64,000 bases of DNA from UBA10649 sp963793105 (GCA_963793105.1 CAWBZB010000008.1:186001-250000), one strand, 5' to 3'; positions 32,617 through 42,591 are shown, numbered from the stretch's first letter. Numbers and translations are program-made. The notes: generated from the letters alone by a model not told the origin.

Positions 32617-35600
32617 CGTGACTGCCTCCCCTCCTCCCGTGCCGGCCCCTTGGCCGGCACTCGCACCTCGACCCGATGGACGCCGGCGAGACGCCGGAAG
32701 ATGCTGTCGCTCAGCTCGCGCGTGATTCGCCCGTCCGGGCACTCCACCGTCGTCCCGTCCCGCAGGTGCACCCGCACGTCCAGGTCGTCGGCGCGGGAAT
32801 AGGTGACCGGCACCTGGCAGAAGGTGAACGCGAGCGAGCCCGCGGACAGCTCGAGGCTGCCGCGTCCACCCAGGACGTCCCAGTAGTCGAAGGACTCCGG
32901 CCCGTCGGTCCACTCCGCGTCACGGAGCTGGATGGGGCGGAACACCACGGTTCCGTCCTCCACCCGGAGGCCGAGCTCACCGAGACGGGTGAGGACCTCC
33001 TCCTTGACCTGCCCTGTCATGCCCGGCTGTCGGGCCCCGTGGCCAGCGGGCGTGTGCGAGTAGGGATCGGTGGGGAACGCGCCGTACACCTCGGGCGACT
33101 TGCGGTAGCCCAGTCCGGCCCGGACATCCTCGTAGCACGCGAGCAGCGACTGGACCGTGCTGTCCGGCTCCCCCGACGCGACCGCCCGTTCCAGCGTCTC
33201 CTGCACGGCGAGCAGGAGCTTGGACACCATGTGCCAGTAGATGCTGCCGAGGCCCTCGTACGCGAAGAACGACCCTGAGCGTCCGGTGAACTCGGCATGG
33301 CGGAAGACCTCCTCGAAGATCTCCAGCAGCCGGGCACGACTCGATTCCGCGGCGCCGGCGATGACCGGATCAGCCGCGAGGCGATCGAGGGCCGCTTCCA
33401 CGTCGCGTGCGTTGCGGATGCCGGCGGCGAAGTGCAGGTCACCGTTCACGTCGCGGACCACGAGGCTGCGGTCGCCCGACTCGACCAGGGCCGCGACGAT
33501 CGGACAGTCGTCTGCGCGGCCCGCCGGGAAGCTGTTGCGCCCCAGGAAGCCGGGCAGGTCCTTGTCCGGGTAGAGCTGGTAGCTGTGCTGGTCGGCGCGG
33601 TACAGATCGCTGGTCCGCAGCCCCGCGAGCAGTGCCAAGGACTCCTCGGCTCCCAGCTGGCCGCTGGCCAGCACCGCCACCTGGCCCTCCAGCATCACCG
33701 GCAGGCGGCGGATCCGCGCACCGCCCTCGGAGAGGTCGAGGATGTTGTAGGAGTGGAACAGCGCATCGTCCCGCTCGTTGGCCCGCAGGCTGCTCTCGAC
33801 GTAGTCCTGCGCGGATGCCAGGAACCGATCCACCTCGGCCGAGTCCAGGACGGTGCGACGGCCGCTGAACCCGGCATAGACGCGCTCGCGGTACGCCTCG
33901 CCCGCCGCGCCCAGGTCGTCCATGAACGTCCGTCGCGTGTCGTCGGTGAAGCCACGATCGAGGTCGGGGCGATGGGCGTCGAGAGCCTGCACCACGGCGG
34001 CGAGCAGTGCCGCGAGCTCCTCGGTCACCTGCACGTCCTCGGTGACGAGGGCGCGCGCGAACTCCAGGTAGCGCCGGAGCTGGGCGAGGGTCACCACGGA
34101 CAGGCCGCGACCGACCAGGGCGTTGTTCGCGTCGTTCCACTCCGGGCGCTGGGTGTTCATCCAGATCCCGCCGTCCGGGACGAGGTTGACCAGCTTGGCC
34201 AGCGGCAGGAGGAGCAGCTTCTCGGCCAGCGTCACCCGGACCAGGTCGCCGTCAGGCCCGTGCACGAGCCGGCCGTCCGCGCCCTGCTCCGCCACCCGGG
34301 CCCCGATCACCGCGGCGTGGCCTTCGTCGAAGGCGATCGTCTCCGTCGGGTCGCGAAGGATCTCCGAGTACGGCGCGATCCGGTAGGGCACGTCCGCGTG
34401 GGTGAACACCGCGGCGTCGAGCAGGGCGCGAAGCCGCCCGGGATGGAAGCGCGCAGAGGTCTCCAGCAGCCGCAGCAGGTACACGATCTGATGGTCGCTC
34501 CAGTAGCCGATGTTGGCCCACGGGTCGTCCGGATCCGGGACCTCCCAGTCGATGCCCGAACGGGAGATCCGGTAGGGGTTGTACCCGTCGGCCGTCGTCG
34601 CGTCCAGGAAGACCGCCACCATCGACTCGAGGTACTCGGGGAAGGACCAGGCCAGCGCCTCCCAGTTCTGGAAGATGTCGCGCCAGTTCCCCTCGAAGCT
34701 CAGTCGCGGATCGCCGTTCGCGTCGCGCAGGGCGATGCTGAAGCTGTTCCAGGGCCGGGACGGATCCCCGTGGCGACGGCTGAACGTCAGGGGCAGGTAC
34801 TCCAGCGACATGCGCAGCAGATCGGCGTCCCCGCTGGCCCGAGCCTCATCCAGCAGGTCGCCGATCGTCGGGCGCTCCGGCAGACCGTCGAGGAACGCGG
34901 CCCTTCGCAGAGCGGTGGCCGGGCTGCGCTCCTGGACGAAGGCGCGCAGGTCGCGCGACTCGAACCGGTACCCATCCACCGGCACGCCGCCGCGCATGAC
35001 GTTGAACAGCACGTTGCCGAGGTGGTGTGCGGTCGCCAGCTCGTCCCCGGTGACCTGGAGCCCGTCGGCCGAGGCCACGATCCGCTCGAGCTCGATGCGA
35101 CTGTCCCGGATGTCGGCGTCCAGCAGGCCGGACAGCTCCGCCGGGCGGGTGAGCTGGTCGCGCAGCGCAACGACGTCGGCAGTGTCCTGCTCGACGTCGC
35201 CGACCACGCTCCAGGTCCTGGCACCTCCGGGGTCGAGGCTGATCCGCGCATGGACGAGGTAGGCACCCCGCTGCCCGCGGACATCGTGCTCCGGCTCCAC
35301 GCTGCCGCCGCGGCGGAAGGCCGGGAGCTGCCTCGTCGACGCGAGGTGGTCGACATCACCGAGGCCGACGTGCCAGGCGACGTTGGCATGCAGGGACTCA
35401 CTCGGCTCGGCGAGGTCGGTCAGCCGCGAGCTCAGCCAGAAGATCCCCAGGCCGGACGCGTCGTCCACCTCGGAGCGCTTGTAGGCGTCCAGGAGGTTGC
35501 TCAGCCTGTTCTGCACGTTCACGTCGACACCTGCGGGCAGCACGTTCACGAAGCCGTCGACGAGCTCGACGTCCCTGGGCTGGTCGCCGATGTTCGCCAG

Positions 35601-36080
35601 TTCGCAGGTTCGCACGATGCCGAACCGGCTGCCCGTCTGCCAGGTCACCCGCAGGCGCAGGCCGAGATCGTGCCGGGTCTCCTCGAAGACCAGCGCAGTG
35701 CCCGCGATGTCCTTGAACAGCTGCCGCTGCGCGCCGTCCGGTCCGGGGCCACTGGGAGACAAGGGCTCCCACAGCAGGCTCCCCGAGTCGGGCGTGGAGA
35801 CGCGCAGCAGGCTCACGCCTCCCGTGCGTCCGGCACTCTCGCTGACCTTGTCGTCGGTGTAGTAGGGGAAGAGCGCCGAGTCCGGCCGCACCCGCCCCGC
35901 CGTCACGCCGCCGGTGCTGGACACGAAGAGCCAGGTGTCCGCCGACCCGACGACAGTCATGAAGAAGGGCTCGAGGCGGTCGTACTCGCTGATGCGGTAG
36001 AACCGGCGCCCGAAGAGGTCGACGAACCCGTCCTCGACCGGAGGCTCGGCCTCGAGGTCCACGTGCGCGGGGGTGGGCAT
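32613..36080 (-). CDS. large (alpha/alpha)6-type carbohydrate-active-like protein
   Basis: 1155 aa, no signal peptide. The N-terminal half is beta-rich (YYTDDKVSESAG, GIVRTCELANIG) and the C-terminal half is helical with GNWRDIFQNWEALAWSFPE, GYWSDHQIVYLLRL and NTQRPEWNDANNALVG. The order resembles glycoside phosphorylases or hydrolases with an (alpha/alpha)6 barrel, and I recall related proteins annotated only as hypothetical or as cellobiose-phosphorylase-like. Shine-Dalgarno GGAGG sits before the ATG at 36080. The stop overlaps the start of the one-piece ABC exporter, so the two are co-translated. Substrate and catalytic residues are unknown. Confidence 0.7.
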   Translation of the reverse strand: MPTPAHVDLEAEPPVEDGFVDLFGRRFYRISEYDRLEPFFMTVVGSADTWLFVSSTGGVTAGRVRPDSALFPYYTDDKVSESAGRTGGVSLLRVSTPDSGSLLWEPLSPSGPGPDGAQRQLFKDIAGTALVFEETRHDLGLRLRVTWQTGSRFGIVRTCELANIGDQPRDVELVDGFVNVLPAGVDVNVQNRLSNLLDAYKRSEVDDASGLGIFWLSSRLTDLAEPSESLHANVAWHVGLGDVDHLASTRQLPAFRRGGSVEPEHDVRGQRGAYLVHARISLDPGGARTWSVVGDVEQDTADVVALRDQLTRPAELSGLLDADIRDSRIELERIVASADGLQVTGDELATAHHLGNVLFNVMRGGVPVDGYRFESRDLRAFVQERSPATALRRAAFLDGLPERPTIGDLLDEARASGDADLLRMSLEYLPLTFSRRHGDPSRPWNSFSIALRDANGDPRLSFEGNWRDIFQNWEALAWSFPEYLESMVAVFLDATTADGYNPYRISRSGIDWEVPDPDDPWANIGYWSDHQIVYLLRLLETSARFHPGRLRALLDAAVFTHADVPYRIAPYSEILRDPTETIAFDEGHAAVIGARVAEQGADGRLVHGPDGDLVRVTLAEKLLLLPLAKLVNLVPDGGIWMNTQRPEWNDANNALVGRGLSVVTLAQLRRYLEFARALVTEDVQVTEELAALLAAVVQALDAHRPDLDRGFTDDTRRTFMDDLGAAGEAYRERVYAGFSGRRTVLDSAEVDRFLASAQDYVESSLRANERDDALFHSYNILDLSEGGARIRRLPVMLEGQVAVLASGQLGAEESLALLAGLRTSDLYRADQHSYQLYPDKDLPGFLGRNSFPAGRADDCPIVAALVESGDRSLVVRDVNGDLHFAAGIRNARDVEAALDRLAADPVIAGAAESSRARLLEIFEEVFRHAEFTGRSGSFFAYEGLGSIYWHMVSKLLLAVQETLERAVASGEPDSTVQSLLACYEDVRAGLGYRKSPEVYGAFPTDPYSHTPAGHGARQPGMTGQVKEEVLTRLGELGLRVEDGTVVFRPIQLRDAEWTDGPESFDYWDVLGGRGSLELSAGSLAFTFCQVPVTYSRADDLDVRVHLRDGTTVECPDGRITRELSDSIFRRLAGVHRVEVRVPAKGPAREEGRQSR

Positions 36081-36222
36081 GTGACCTCCAGTGACGGTGC
36101 CTCGAACGTATCGCTCCACGGGACGGTACCGCTGTCGGGAGCGGCAAAGGGCTGCTACCTGCTCGATCGGACGGCAGACTGGCCGTCTCACGTCCATCTC
36201 CACGAGACCGCAGGGAGCAGGC

Positions 36223-37203
36223 ATGACGACTGTTGCGAGCCCACCTCGGATCGCCGTGGTCGGGAGCGGGTACATGGGTGGGGGAATGGCTCAGGTCTTC
36301 GTGCTCTCCGGGCTCCCGTGCGTCATCGCCGACGCTGACGGGGACATCGCACGGGCCTCCCAGGGACGACTGGTCGACGAGGCCAGGGACTTCGAGGCGG
36401 ACGGCCTCTTCCCCGCCGGGAGCGCGGATCTCATCGGCACCCGGCTCGAGTGGGCGGAGAGCATCGAGGAGGCCGTCGCAGGTGCCGACTATGTCGCCGA
36501 GGTCGTCACCGAGGACCCCGCAGTGAAGTCAGAGGTGCTCGGCCGGATCGCCGGGGCCGCGCGCCCCGACGCCGTCATCGCGTCGAACACCTCCGCGATG
36601 CCCATCGAGGCCCTGGCGGGTTTCGTCAGCGAGCCGGCGCGCTTCCTCGGCGTGCACTGGATGAACCCGGCGCCGTTCGTGCCCTGCGTCGAGGTGATCG
36701 CGTCACGGCACACCTCGGCGGGCACCGTCGCCTACTGCCGGGGGCTGATCGAGGGGCTGGGCAAGGTCGTCGTCCAGGTGTCGGACTCGACCGGCTTCGT
36801 CGCGAACCGCCTGCAGTACGCGTTGTTCCAGGAGGCGACGCGCATGGTGGAGGAGGGGCTCGCCACCCCTCGGCAGATCGACCAGGTGGTCAGCAACTCG
36901 TTCGGCTTCCGGCTGCCCTTCTTCGGCCCGTTCGCGACCGCCGACATGGCCGGCCTCGACGTCTACGTGGGCAGCTACGCCAGCATGGAAGCGGCGTACG
37001 GGGAGCGGTTCGCCACCCCACGCACCCTCACGGACCAGGTCGCCGCGGGGAATCTCGGGCTCAAGTCCGGCGGTGGGTTCACGGGAATGGATCCCCAGCG
37101 GGCCCGCGACATCGCGCGGTACCGCAACCGCGCCTACGTCCTCCTCCAGCGGTTGCGGCAGGACCTGGGACCTGTGCCCGGTGCGGCGGCCGAGGGACAA
37201 TAG
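36223..37203 (+). CDS. 3-hydroxyacyl-CoA-dehydrogenase-type oxidoreductase
   Basis: 326 aa. Rossmann motif GSGYMGGGMAQV (14-25), ASNTSAMPIEAL, the family catalytic segment HWMNPAPFVPCVEV with His, and a C-terminal 3HCDH helical domain (GPFATADMAGLDVYV ... LGLKSGGGF). The family oxidises 3-hydroxy acids, as CoA esters or free acids such as carnitine or gulonate. RBS AGGGAG is 5 nt upstream. It begins a five-gene plus-strand cluster and lies next to a BKACE gene, whose enzymes cleave the beta-keto acid that this one would make. Confidence 0.87.
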   Translation: MTTVASPPRIAVVGSGYMGGGMAQVFVLSGLPCVIADADGDIARASQGRLVDEARDFEADGLFPAGSADLIGTRLEWAESIEEAVAGADYVAEVVTEDPAVKSEVLGRIAGAARPDAVIASNTSAMPIEALAGFVSEPARFLGVHWMNPAPFVPCVEVIASRHTSAGTVAYCRGLIEGLGKVVVQVSDSTGFVANRLQYALFQEATRMVEEGLATPRQIDQVVSNSFGFRLPFFGPFATADMAGLDVYVGSYASMEAAYGERFATPRTLTDQVAAGNLGLKSGGGFTGMDPQRARDIARYRNRAYVLLQRLRQDLGPVPGAAAEGQ

Positions 37204-37265
37204 GGCGCGGCCTCCGGGCCGGCCGGAGGCACCACGGTGAACGGACGCGAGGCGGGAGGCACGAC

Positions 37266-38195
37266 ATGGACGGCAAGGTCATCATCACGTGCGCACTCAC
37301 CGGGGGCATGACCGTCCCGGCGCAGAGCGAGGCGATTCCGATCACCGTGGCGCAGATCGTCGAGGACGGAGTGCGCGCAGCCGAGGCGGGCGCGTCGGTG
37401 CTGCACATCCATGTGCGCGAGGAGGCCACCGGGCGACCCGTCGCCGACCTCGCTCTCTTCGACCAGGTGCTCAGCCAGCTCAAGGAGCGGACCGACGCGG
37501 TGCTGCAGCCCACCACGGGCGGCGGCCGAGGGATGACCATCGTGGAGCGCGGCGCGATCGTTCCGCGGTTCCGCCCTGAGATGGCGACCCTGAACGCCGG
37601 CAGCTTCAACTTCGGGCTCTACCCGATCGCGGAGCGGGACCTGCCCTTCACGCCGTGGGAACGGGAGTACCTCGAGGGGACCCGCGACTACGTCTTCAAG
37701 AACACCTTCGCCGACGTCACCTACCTCGCCGGCCTGATGGACGCCGCCGGTACCCGGCCCGAGATCGAGATCTACGACGTGGGCCACCTGTTCAACCTGC
37801 GCCAGCTCATCAAGGAAGGCGTCCTGTCGCCGCCGTTCAACCTCCAGTTCGTGCTCGGGGTGCTCGGCGCGAACATGGTCGAGCCGGACCAGCTGATCCA
37901 CATGCTGCGCACAGCGGAACGCCTCTTCGGCATGGGCAGCTTCACCTGGTCTGCGGCCGGCGTCGGCTACCCGGGCGAGTTCCAGCTCGCTGCCCTCGGC
38001 CTGACGCTGGGCGGGAACATCCGGGTCGGACTGGAGGACAACCTGCGGGTGCGCCGGCGGGACATGGCGAAGTCGAACGGCGACCTCGTCGAGAAGGCCG
38101 TCGAGCTCGCCGCACTCTTCGACCGCACCCCGGCGAGCCCCGCCGAGGCGCGCGCCCACCTGGGACTCAAGGGATCCGACGACACGGACTTCTGA
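37266..38195 (+). CDS. BKACE (beta-keto acid cleavage enzyme, DUF849)
   Basis: 309 aa. The family zinc ligands HIHVRE (H47, H49) and TTGGG are visible, with PEMATLNAGSFNF and GVLGANMVEP in their usual order. BKACE enzymes condense a beta-keto acid with acetyl-CoA and release acetoacetyl-CoA or a CoA ester plus a shortened amine or acid. Known substrates include 3-keto-5-aminohexanoate and dehydrocarnitine. Shine-Dalgarno GGGAGG. The stop overlaps the SMP-30 gene start (TGATG). Subfamily substrate cannot be read by eye. Confidence 0.9.
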   Translation: MDGKVIITCALTGGMTVPAQSEAIPITVAQIVEDGVRAAEAGASVLHIHVREEATGRPVADLALFDQVLSQLKERTDAVLQPTTGGGRGMTIVERGAIVPRFRPEMATLNAGSFNFGLYPIAERDLPFTPWEREYLEGTRDYVFKNTFADVTYLAGLMDAAGTRPEIEIYDVGHLFNLRQLIKEGVLSPPFNLQFVLGVLGANMVEPDQLIHMLRTAERLFGMGSFTWSAAGVGYPGEFQLAALGLTLGGNIRVGLEDNLRVRRRDMAKSNGDLVEKAVELAALFDRTPASPAEARAHLGLKGSDDTDF

Positions 38196-39073
38196 TGGAT
38201 ATCGAGGTCATCGTCGACATCAAGACCCACCTGGGCGAAGGTCCCCTCTGGGACGTCGACACCCAGCGGCTCTTCTGGATCGACAGCACGATCGGCAACG
38301 TCTACCGCGCGACCGCCGAGGGCCGCGAACTCCGCGCATGGGACCTGCCGGGCAAGGTCGGCTCGATCGCGATCCGCGAGCACGGCGACGGGGCCGTGGT
38401 CGCCATCGAGTCGGGCTTCCACTTCCTCGACTTCGACACCGGCGAGACCGCGCTCATCGCCGACCCGGAGCCGGACCTTCCGCACAACCGCTTCAACGAC
38501 GGCAAGGTGGACGCGCGCGGGAGGTTCGTCGCGGGAACCATGGACACCCGGGAGGAGACGCCGTCAGGAAGCCTCTACCGCCTGGACCCGGACCTCACGG
38601 TCCACCGCCTGGACACCGGGATCATCGTCTCCAACGGTCCCTGCTGGAGCCCGGACGGCTCGACGTTCTACTTCGCCGACTCGTGGTCCGGCGAGGTCTG
38701 GGCCTACGACTACGACGTGGCGACGGGCTCGGTCGCGAACCGACGTACCTTCGCCCGAATCGACACCCCAGGCGGAGGCGCCTTCGACGGCGGCACGGTC
38801 GACTCGGAGGGCTTCGTCTGGCACGCGCAGGTGTTCGACGGGCGTCTCGTGCGCCACGCACCGGACGGCACGGTCGACCGGGTGGTGGAGATGCCGGTTC
38901 GCAAGGTCACGAGCGTGATGTTCGGGGGTCCTGACCTGGACATCCTGTTCGTCACGTCGATGGCCAAGCCGCCGCTGCCGCAGTTCCCGGGCGACGGCAT
39001 CGCCCGGGGGTCGGTGTTCGCGATCCGCGGGCTGGGCGTCACGGGCCTCCCCGAGCACAGGTTCGGTGCCTGA
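38195..39073 (+). CDS. SMP-30/gluconolactonase-family protein
   Basis: 292 aa beta propeller. LGEGPLWD (13-20) gives the metal-binding Glu15, HNRFNDGKVDARGRF the Asn/Asp ligands, and GPCWSPDG plus FADS the later metal ligands. Members are calcium- or zinc-dependent lactonases acting on sugar-acid lactones. It overlaps the BKACE gene by one base and the next gene by 8 nt, so it belongs to the same operon. A lactonase beside BKACE suggests a substrate that starts as a sugar acid or lactone. Confidence 0.9.
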   Translation: MDIEVIVDIKTHLGEGPLWDVDTQRLFWIDSTIGNVYRATAEGRELRAWDLPGKVGSIAIREHGDGAVVAIESGFHFLDFDTGETALIADPEPDLPHNRFNDGKVDARGRFVAGTMDTREETPSGSLYRLDPDLTVHRLDTGIIVSNGPCWSPDGSTFYFADSWSGEVWAYDYDVATGSVANRRTFARIDTPGGGAFDGGTVDSEGFVWHAQVFDGRLVRHAPDGTVDRVVEMPVRKVTSVMFGGPDLDILFVTSMAKPPLPQFPGDGIARGSVFAIRGLGVTGLPEHRFGA

Positions 39074-40093
39074 GGTGACGGGGGCCAAGGTGGCCATCGT
39101 CGGGACCGGGGCCAACGGGGCGGGGATCGGGGCCGACCTCACCCGCGCCGGGTTCGACGTGACCTTGATCGACCAGTGGCCCGAGAACGTCGAGGCGATG
39201 CGAGCCGACGGGGTCACGGTCGAGACGCCCGAGGGGTCGCAGACCACCTCTGTGCGGGCGATCCACCTGTGCGAGGTCGCGACCCTGCGGACCCCGTTCG
39301 ACATCGCCTTCGTGGCCGTCGACGCGTACGACACGACGTGGGCGTCGCAGCTCATCGAGCCCTACCTGAAGAGCGATGGCCTGGCGGTCGGTCTGCAGAA
39401 CGGCATGACGATCGACCAGATGCTTCCCGTGTTCGGGCCGGACCGCACGCTGGGTGCCGTGATCGAGATCGCCGCCGCGATGTGGGAGCCCGGACTCGTC
39501 GAGCGGCACACGCCCCGATCGGGAACGTGGTTCGCGGTCGGCAGCATGGATCCTTCGACGCGGGGCCGAGAGCGCGAGGTTGTCGACCTGCTCCAGCACG
39601 CCGGCGTCGTCGAGGTGGTCGACGACATCAGGTCGGCGAAGTGGATGAAGCTGGTCGTCAACAGTGCCGAGCTGGTGCCCTCGGCGATCTGCAACCTCCC
39701 GCTCCTGGACGCCGCCCGGCTTCCGGGGATGGACGACTTCATGCGCCGGGCCGGCAAGGAGGCCATCCGCACGGCGGTCGCCGCGGGGCAGTCGGTCGTG
39801 CCGATCTTCGGGCTGACGGACGTCGACCCCGCGGACCCCGAGTCCGTGGTCGACTCGATGCTCGATGCCGTGTACACGCGATGGTCGCTGCCCGCGACGA
39901 AGACCACGGTGCTCCAGGACTGGCTCAAGGGCCGCAGGGCGGAGGCCGCGGAGATCAACGGCGAGGTCGTCCGCACCCAGGAGCGCCTCGGCGGAACCGC
40001 GCCCGTGAACGCCGGATCGTGGAGGTCGCCGACCTGATCGAGCGCGGCGAGATCGGGCTCGATCCGTCGAACGCCGGCCTCCTGCTGGCCTGA
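39066..40093 (+). pseudogene. ketopantoate-reductase-like (PanE/ApbA) protein, frameshifted near its 3' end
   Basis: NADP-binding GTGANGAGIG (13-22), a conserved Lys in SAKWMKLVVNSAELVP, and a helical C-terminal domain identify the PanE/ApbA family (2-keto to 2-hydroxy acids). GTG start at 39066 inside the SMP-30 gene. The reading frame as given stops at 40037 after NAGSWRSPT. The expected ending ARIVEVADLIERGEIGL is found in the next frame from about 40013, so one base appears to be missing near 40011-40013. Full length would be 342 aa. This may be a sequencing indel rather than real decay; the protein may still work without its last 25 residues. Confidence 0.8.
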
Positions 40094-40146
40094 CGGCTAT
40101 CCCGTCGGCCCCGCCTTCCCCGCTCCTCACGACCTAGCATGCAGGC

Positions 40147-42591
40147 ATGTCCGCGTCCCTTCCCGACCGCGCCCAGGTCGTCGTCGTCGGAGGCGGGATC
40201 ATCGGCTGCAGCATCGCGTACCACCTCACGCGGAGAGGCATCACGGACGTCGTGCTGCTCGAGCAGGGCGAGCTGACCTCCGGGACGACCTGGCACGCCG
40301 CCGGCCTGGTGTCCCAGCTGAAGTCGACGCACTCGCTCACCCGGCTCGCGACGTACTCGGCGCGGTTGTTCGAGGAGCTCGAGGACGAGACGGGGCAGGC
40401 CACCGGGTACCGCACGCCGGGATCGCTGTCGGTCGCGGACAACGAGGAGCGCTGGGAGGAGATCCTGCGCGGGGCGACCATGGCCGAGGGGGTCGGGGTC
40501 GAGACCGAGGTGCTCAGCCTCACCGAGGCAGCAGAGAGATGGCCCCTCATGCGCACCGACGACCTCGTCGGGGCACTCTTCATCCCCCGCGACGGCCAGA
40601 CCTCCCCCGTGGACACCACGATCGCGCTCGCGAAGGGCGCCAGGAACCGCGGCGCCCGGGTCATCGAGCACGTGGCGGTGACCGCCGTGCGTACCGAGAA
40701 CGGCAGGGTCACCGGCGTGGAGACCGAGCAGGGATCGATCGACGCGGAGACCGTCGTTCTCGCCACGGGGATGTGGACGCGACACCTCGCGGCGCAGATC
40801 GGCGTGAACGTCCCGCTGCAGGCGTGCGAGCACTTCTACATCGTCACCGAGCCGATCGAGGGCCTCTCCGAGGGCCTGCCCACCCTGCGGGACCCCGGGA
40901 ACTACACCTACTTCAAGGAGGAGACCGGCAAGATCATGGCCGGGTTCTTCGAGCCACGCGGAAAGGTGTGGCGGATGGATCAGGTTCCCCGGGACTTCGC
41001 GTTCACCTCACTGCCGGAGGACTGGGAGCACGTCGGTCCGGTCTTCGAGCGGGCCGTCCATCGGGTGCCGGCGCTCGGCGAGTGCGGGCTCCAGCTCTTC
41101 TTCAACGGCCCCGAGGCCTTCACCCCGGACGGCGTGTACTACCTGGGGGAGTCGCCGGAGGTAGACGGATGCTACGTCGCGGCCGGCTTCAACTCGGTCG
41201 GGATCCAGTCGGCAGGCGGCGTCGGATGGGTGCTGGCGGACTGGATCGCCGACCGGCATCCGCCCATGGACCTCAACTCGGTGGACATCCGTCGCGCACT
41301 GCCGTTCCAGGCCGACGAGGGCTACCTGAAGGAACGGGTCTCGGAGAGCCTCGGCCTGCTCTACGCCATGCACTGGCCCTTCCGTCAGTACGAGAGCGCG
41401 CGCGGCCAGCGTGTCTCGCCGTTGCACGGGCGAATCGCCGGGGCGGGAGCGGTCTTCGGCGAGACCGCCGGCTGGGAGCGTCCGAACTGGTACGCCGACC
41501 CCGGCCAGGCGAAGGAGTACGAGTACTCCTACGGCAGGCAGAACTGGCACGCGAACATGGTCCGGGAGTGCCTCGCCGTCCGGGAGTCCGTCGGGCTCTT
41601 CGACCAGACCTCGTTCGCCAAGTTCCTGGTGGAGGGCCCCGACGCGCTCGACCTGCTGAACGCGCTGAGCGTGGCCGACGTCGACGCTCCGCTCGGCAAG
41701 GCCGTCTACACGCAGTGGTGCAACGACAGGGGCGGGATCGAGGCCGACCTGACGGTGAACCGCCTCGCCGACGACAGGTTCTACGTCGTCACCTCGGCCG
41801 TCAGCGAGGTGCGGGACTGGGCCTGGCTGCGCCGCGCGGCCGTCGGCCGACGGGTCACCCTCACGAACATCACCGAGGACGAGGCGGTGATCGGCCTCAT
41901 GGGGCCGCGCTCGCGGGACCTGCTGTCGCAGCTGACGTCCGCCGACCTCTCCAACGACGGCTTCCCCTTCGGCACCGGGCAGTTCATCGAGCTCGGCGGG
42001 GTCGAGGTGATGGCGCTGCGGCTGAGCTACGTGGGCGAACTCGGCTGGGAGCTGTACGTGCCGAACGCCACGGCGGGTGCGCTGTACGACGCGATCGTCT
42101 CCGCCGGACAGCCCCACGGACTCGTCCACGCCGGCTACCACGCCATGAACTCGCTTCGGCTCGAGGCCGGGATGCGACACTGGGGACACGACATCACCGA
42201 CGAGGACACGCCCCTGGAAGCCGGGCTCGGCTTCACCGTCGCGTGGGACAAGCCGGGCCCGTTCATCGGCCGTGCGGCACTCGAAGCGCAGCGCTCCGCT
42301 GCGCGAACGAAGCGACTCCTCCAGTTCCGGCTCGAGGATCCGGACCTTCTGACGTATCACGACGAGCCGGTCCTCCGCGATGGCGTGATGGTCGGCAGGA
42401 CGTCATCCTCGATGTGGAGCGCGACCCAGGATCGCTGCTGCTCGATGGGCTACGTGAAGCATGCCGACCCCATCACGACCGACTGGGTCGCCGACGGCAC
42501 CTGGGAGATGGTGGTGGCCGGTCAGCGCATCCCCGCGTCCGCATCGATCCGGAGCTGGTACGACCCCGCGAACGAGCGCCCGAGGATGTAG
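40147..42591 (+). CDS. dimethylglycine/sarcosine dehydrogenase-like flavoprotein
   Basis: 814 aa. N-terminal FAD domain with GGGIIG (15-20) and the motif SGTTWHAAGL, in which His50 is the covalent FAD-binding residue of DMGDH and SARDH. The C-terminal half is a GcvT/aminomethyltransferase domain (GLMGPRSRDLL, YVGELGWELY) that passes the one-carbon unit to tetrahydrofolate. It oxidatively demethylates an N-methylated glycine-like amine. TAGCAT lies 6 nt before the ATG, a leaderless start. It is separated by 53 nt from the reductase-like gene and may be transcribed on its own. Confidence 0.92.
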   Translation: MSASLPDRAQVVVVGGGIIGCSIAYHLTRRGITDVVLLEQGELTSGTTWHAAGLVSQLKSTHSLTRLATYSARLFEELEDETGQATGYRTPGSLSVADNEERWEEILRGATMAEGVGVETEVLSLTEAAERWPLMRTDDLVGALFIPRDGQTSPVDTTIALAKGARNRGARVIEHVAVTAVRTENGRVTGVETEQGSIDAETVVLATGMWTRHLAAQIGVNVPLQACEHFYIVTEPIEGLSEGLPTLRDPGNYTYFKEETGKIMAGFFEPRGKVWRMDQVPRDFAFTSLPEDWEHVGPVFERAVHRVPALGECGLQLFFNGPEAFTPDGVYYLGESPEVDGCYVAAGFNSVGIQSAGGVGWVLADWIADRHPPMDLNSVDIRRALPFQADEGYLKERVSESLGLLYAMHWPFRQYESARGQRVSPLHGRIAGAGAVFGETAGWERPNWYADPGQAKEYEYSYGRQNWHANMVRECLAVRESVGLFDQTSFAKFLVEGPDALDLLNALSVADVDAPLGKAVYTQWCNDRGGIEADLTVNRLADDRFYVVTSAVSEVRDWAWLRRAAVGRRVTLTNITEDEAVIGLMGPRSRDLLSQLTSADLSNDGFPFGTGQFIELGGVEVMALRLSYVGELGWELYVPNATAGALYDAIVSAGQPHGLVHAGYHAMNSLRLEAGMRHWGHDITDEDTPLEAGLGFTVAWDKPGPFIGRAALEAQRSAARTKRLLQFRLEDPDLLTYHDEPVLRDGVMVGRTSSSMWSATQDRCCSMGYVKHADPITTDWVADGTWEMVVAGQRIPASASIRSWYDPANERPRM

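Noticed and set aside
33297..36338. long open frame opposite the 1155-aa gene
   Set aside because: It is the antisense shadow of a high-GC gene; composition is rich in Arg, Gly, His and Val with no domain-like pattern, and the other strand has a good start, ribosome site and overlap.
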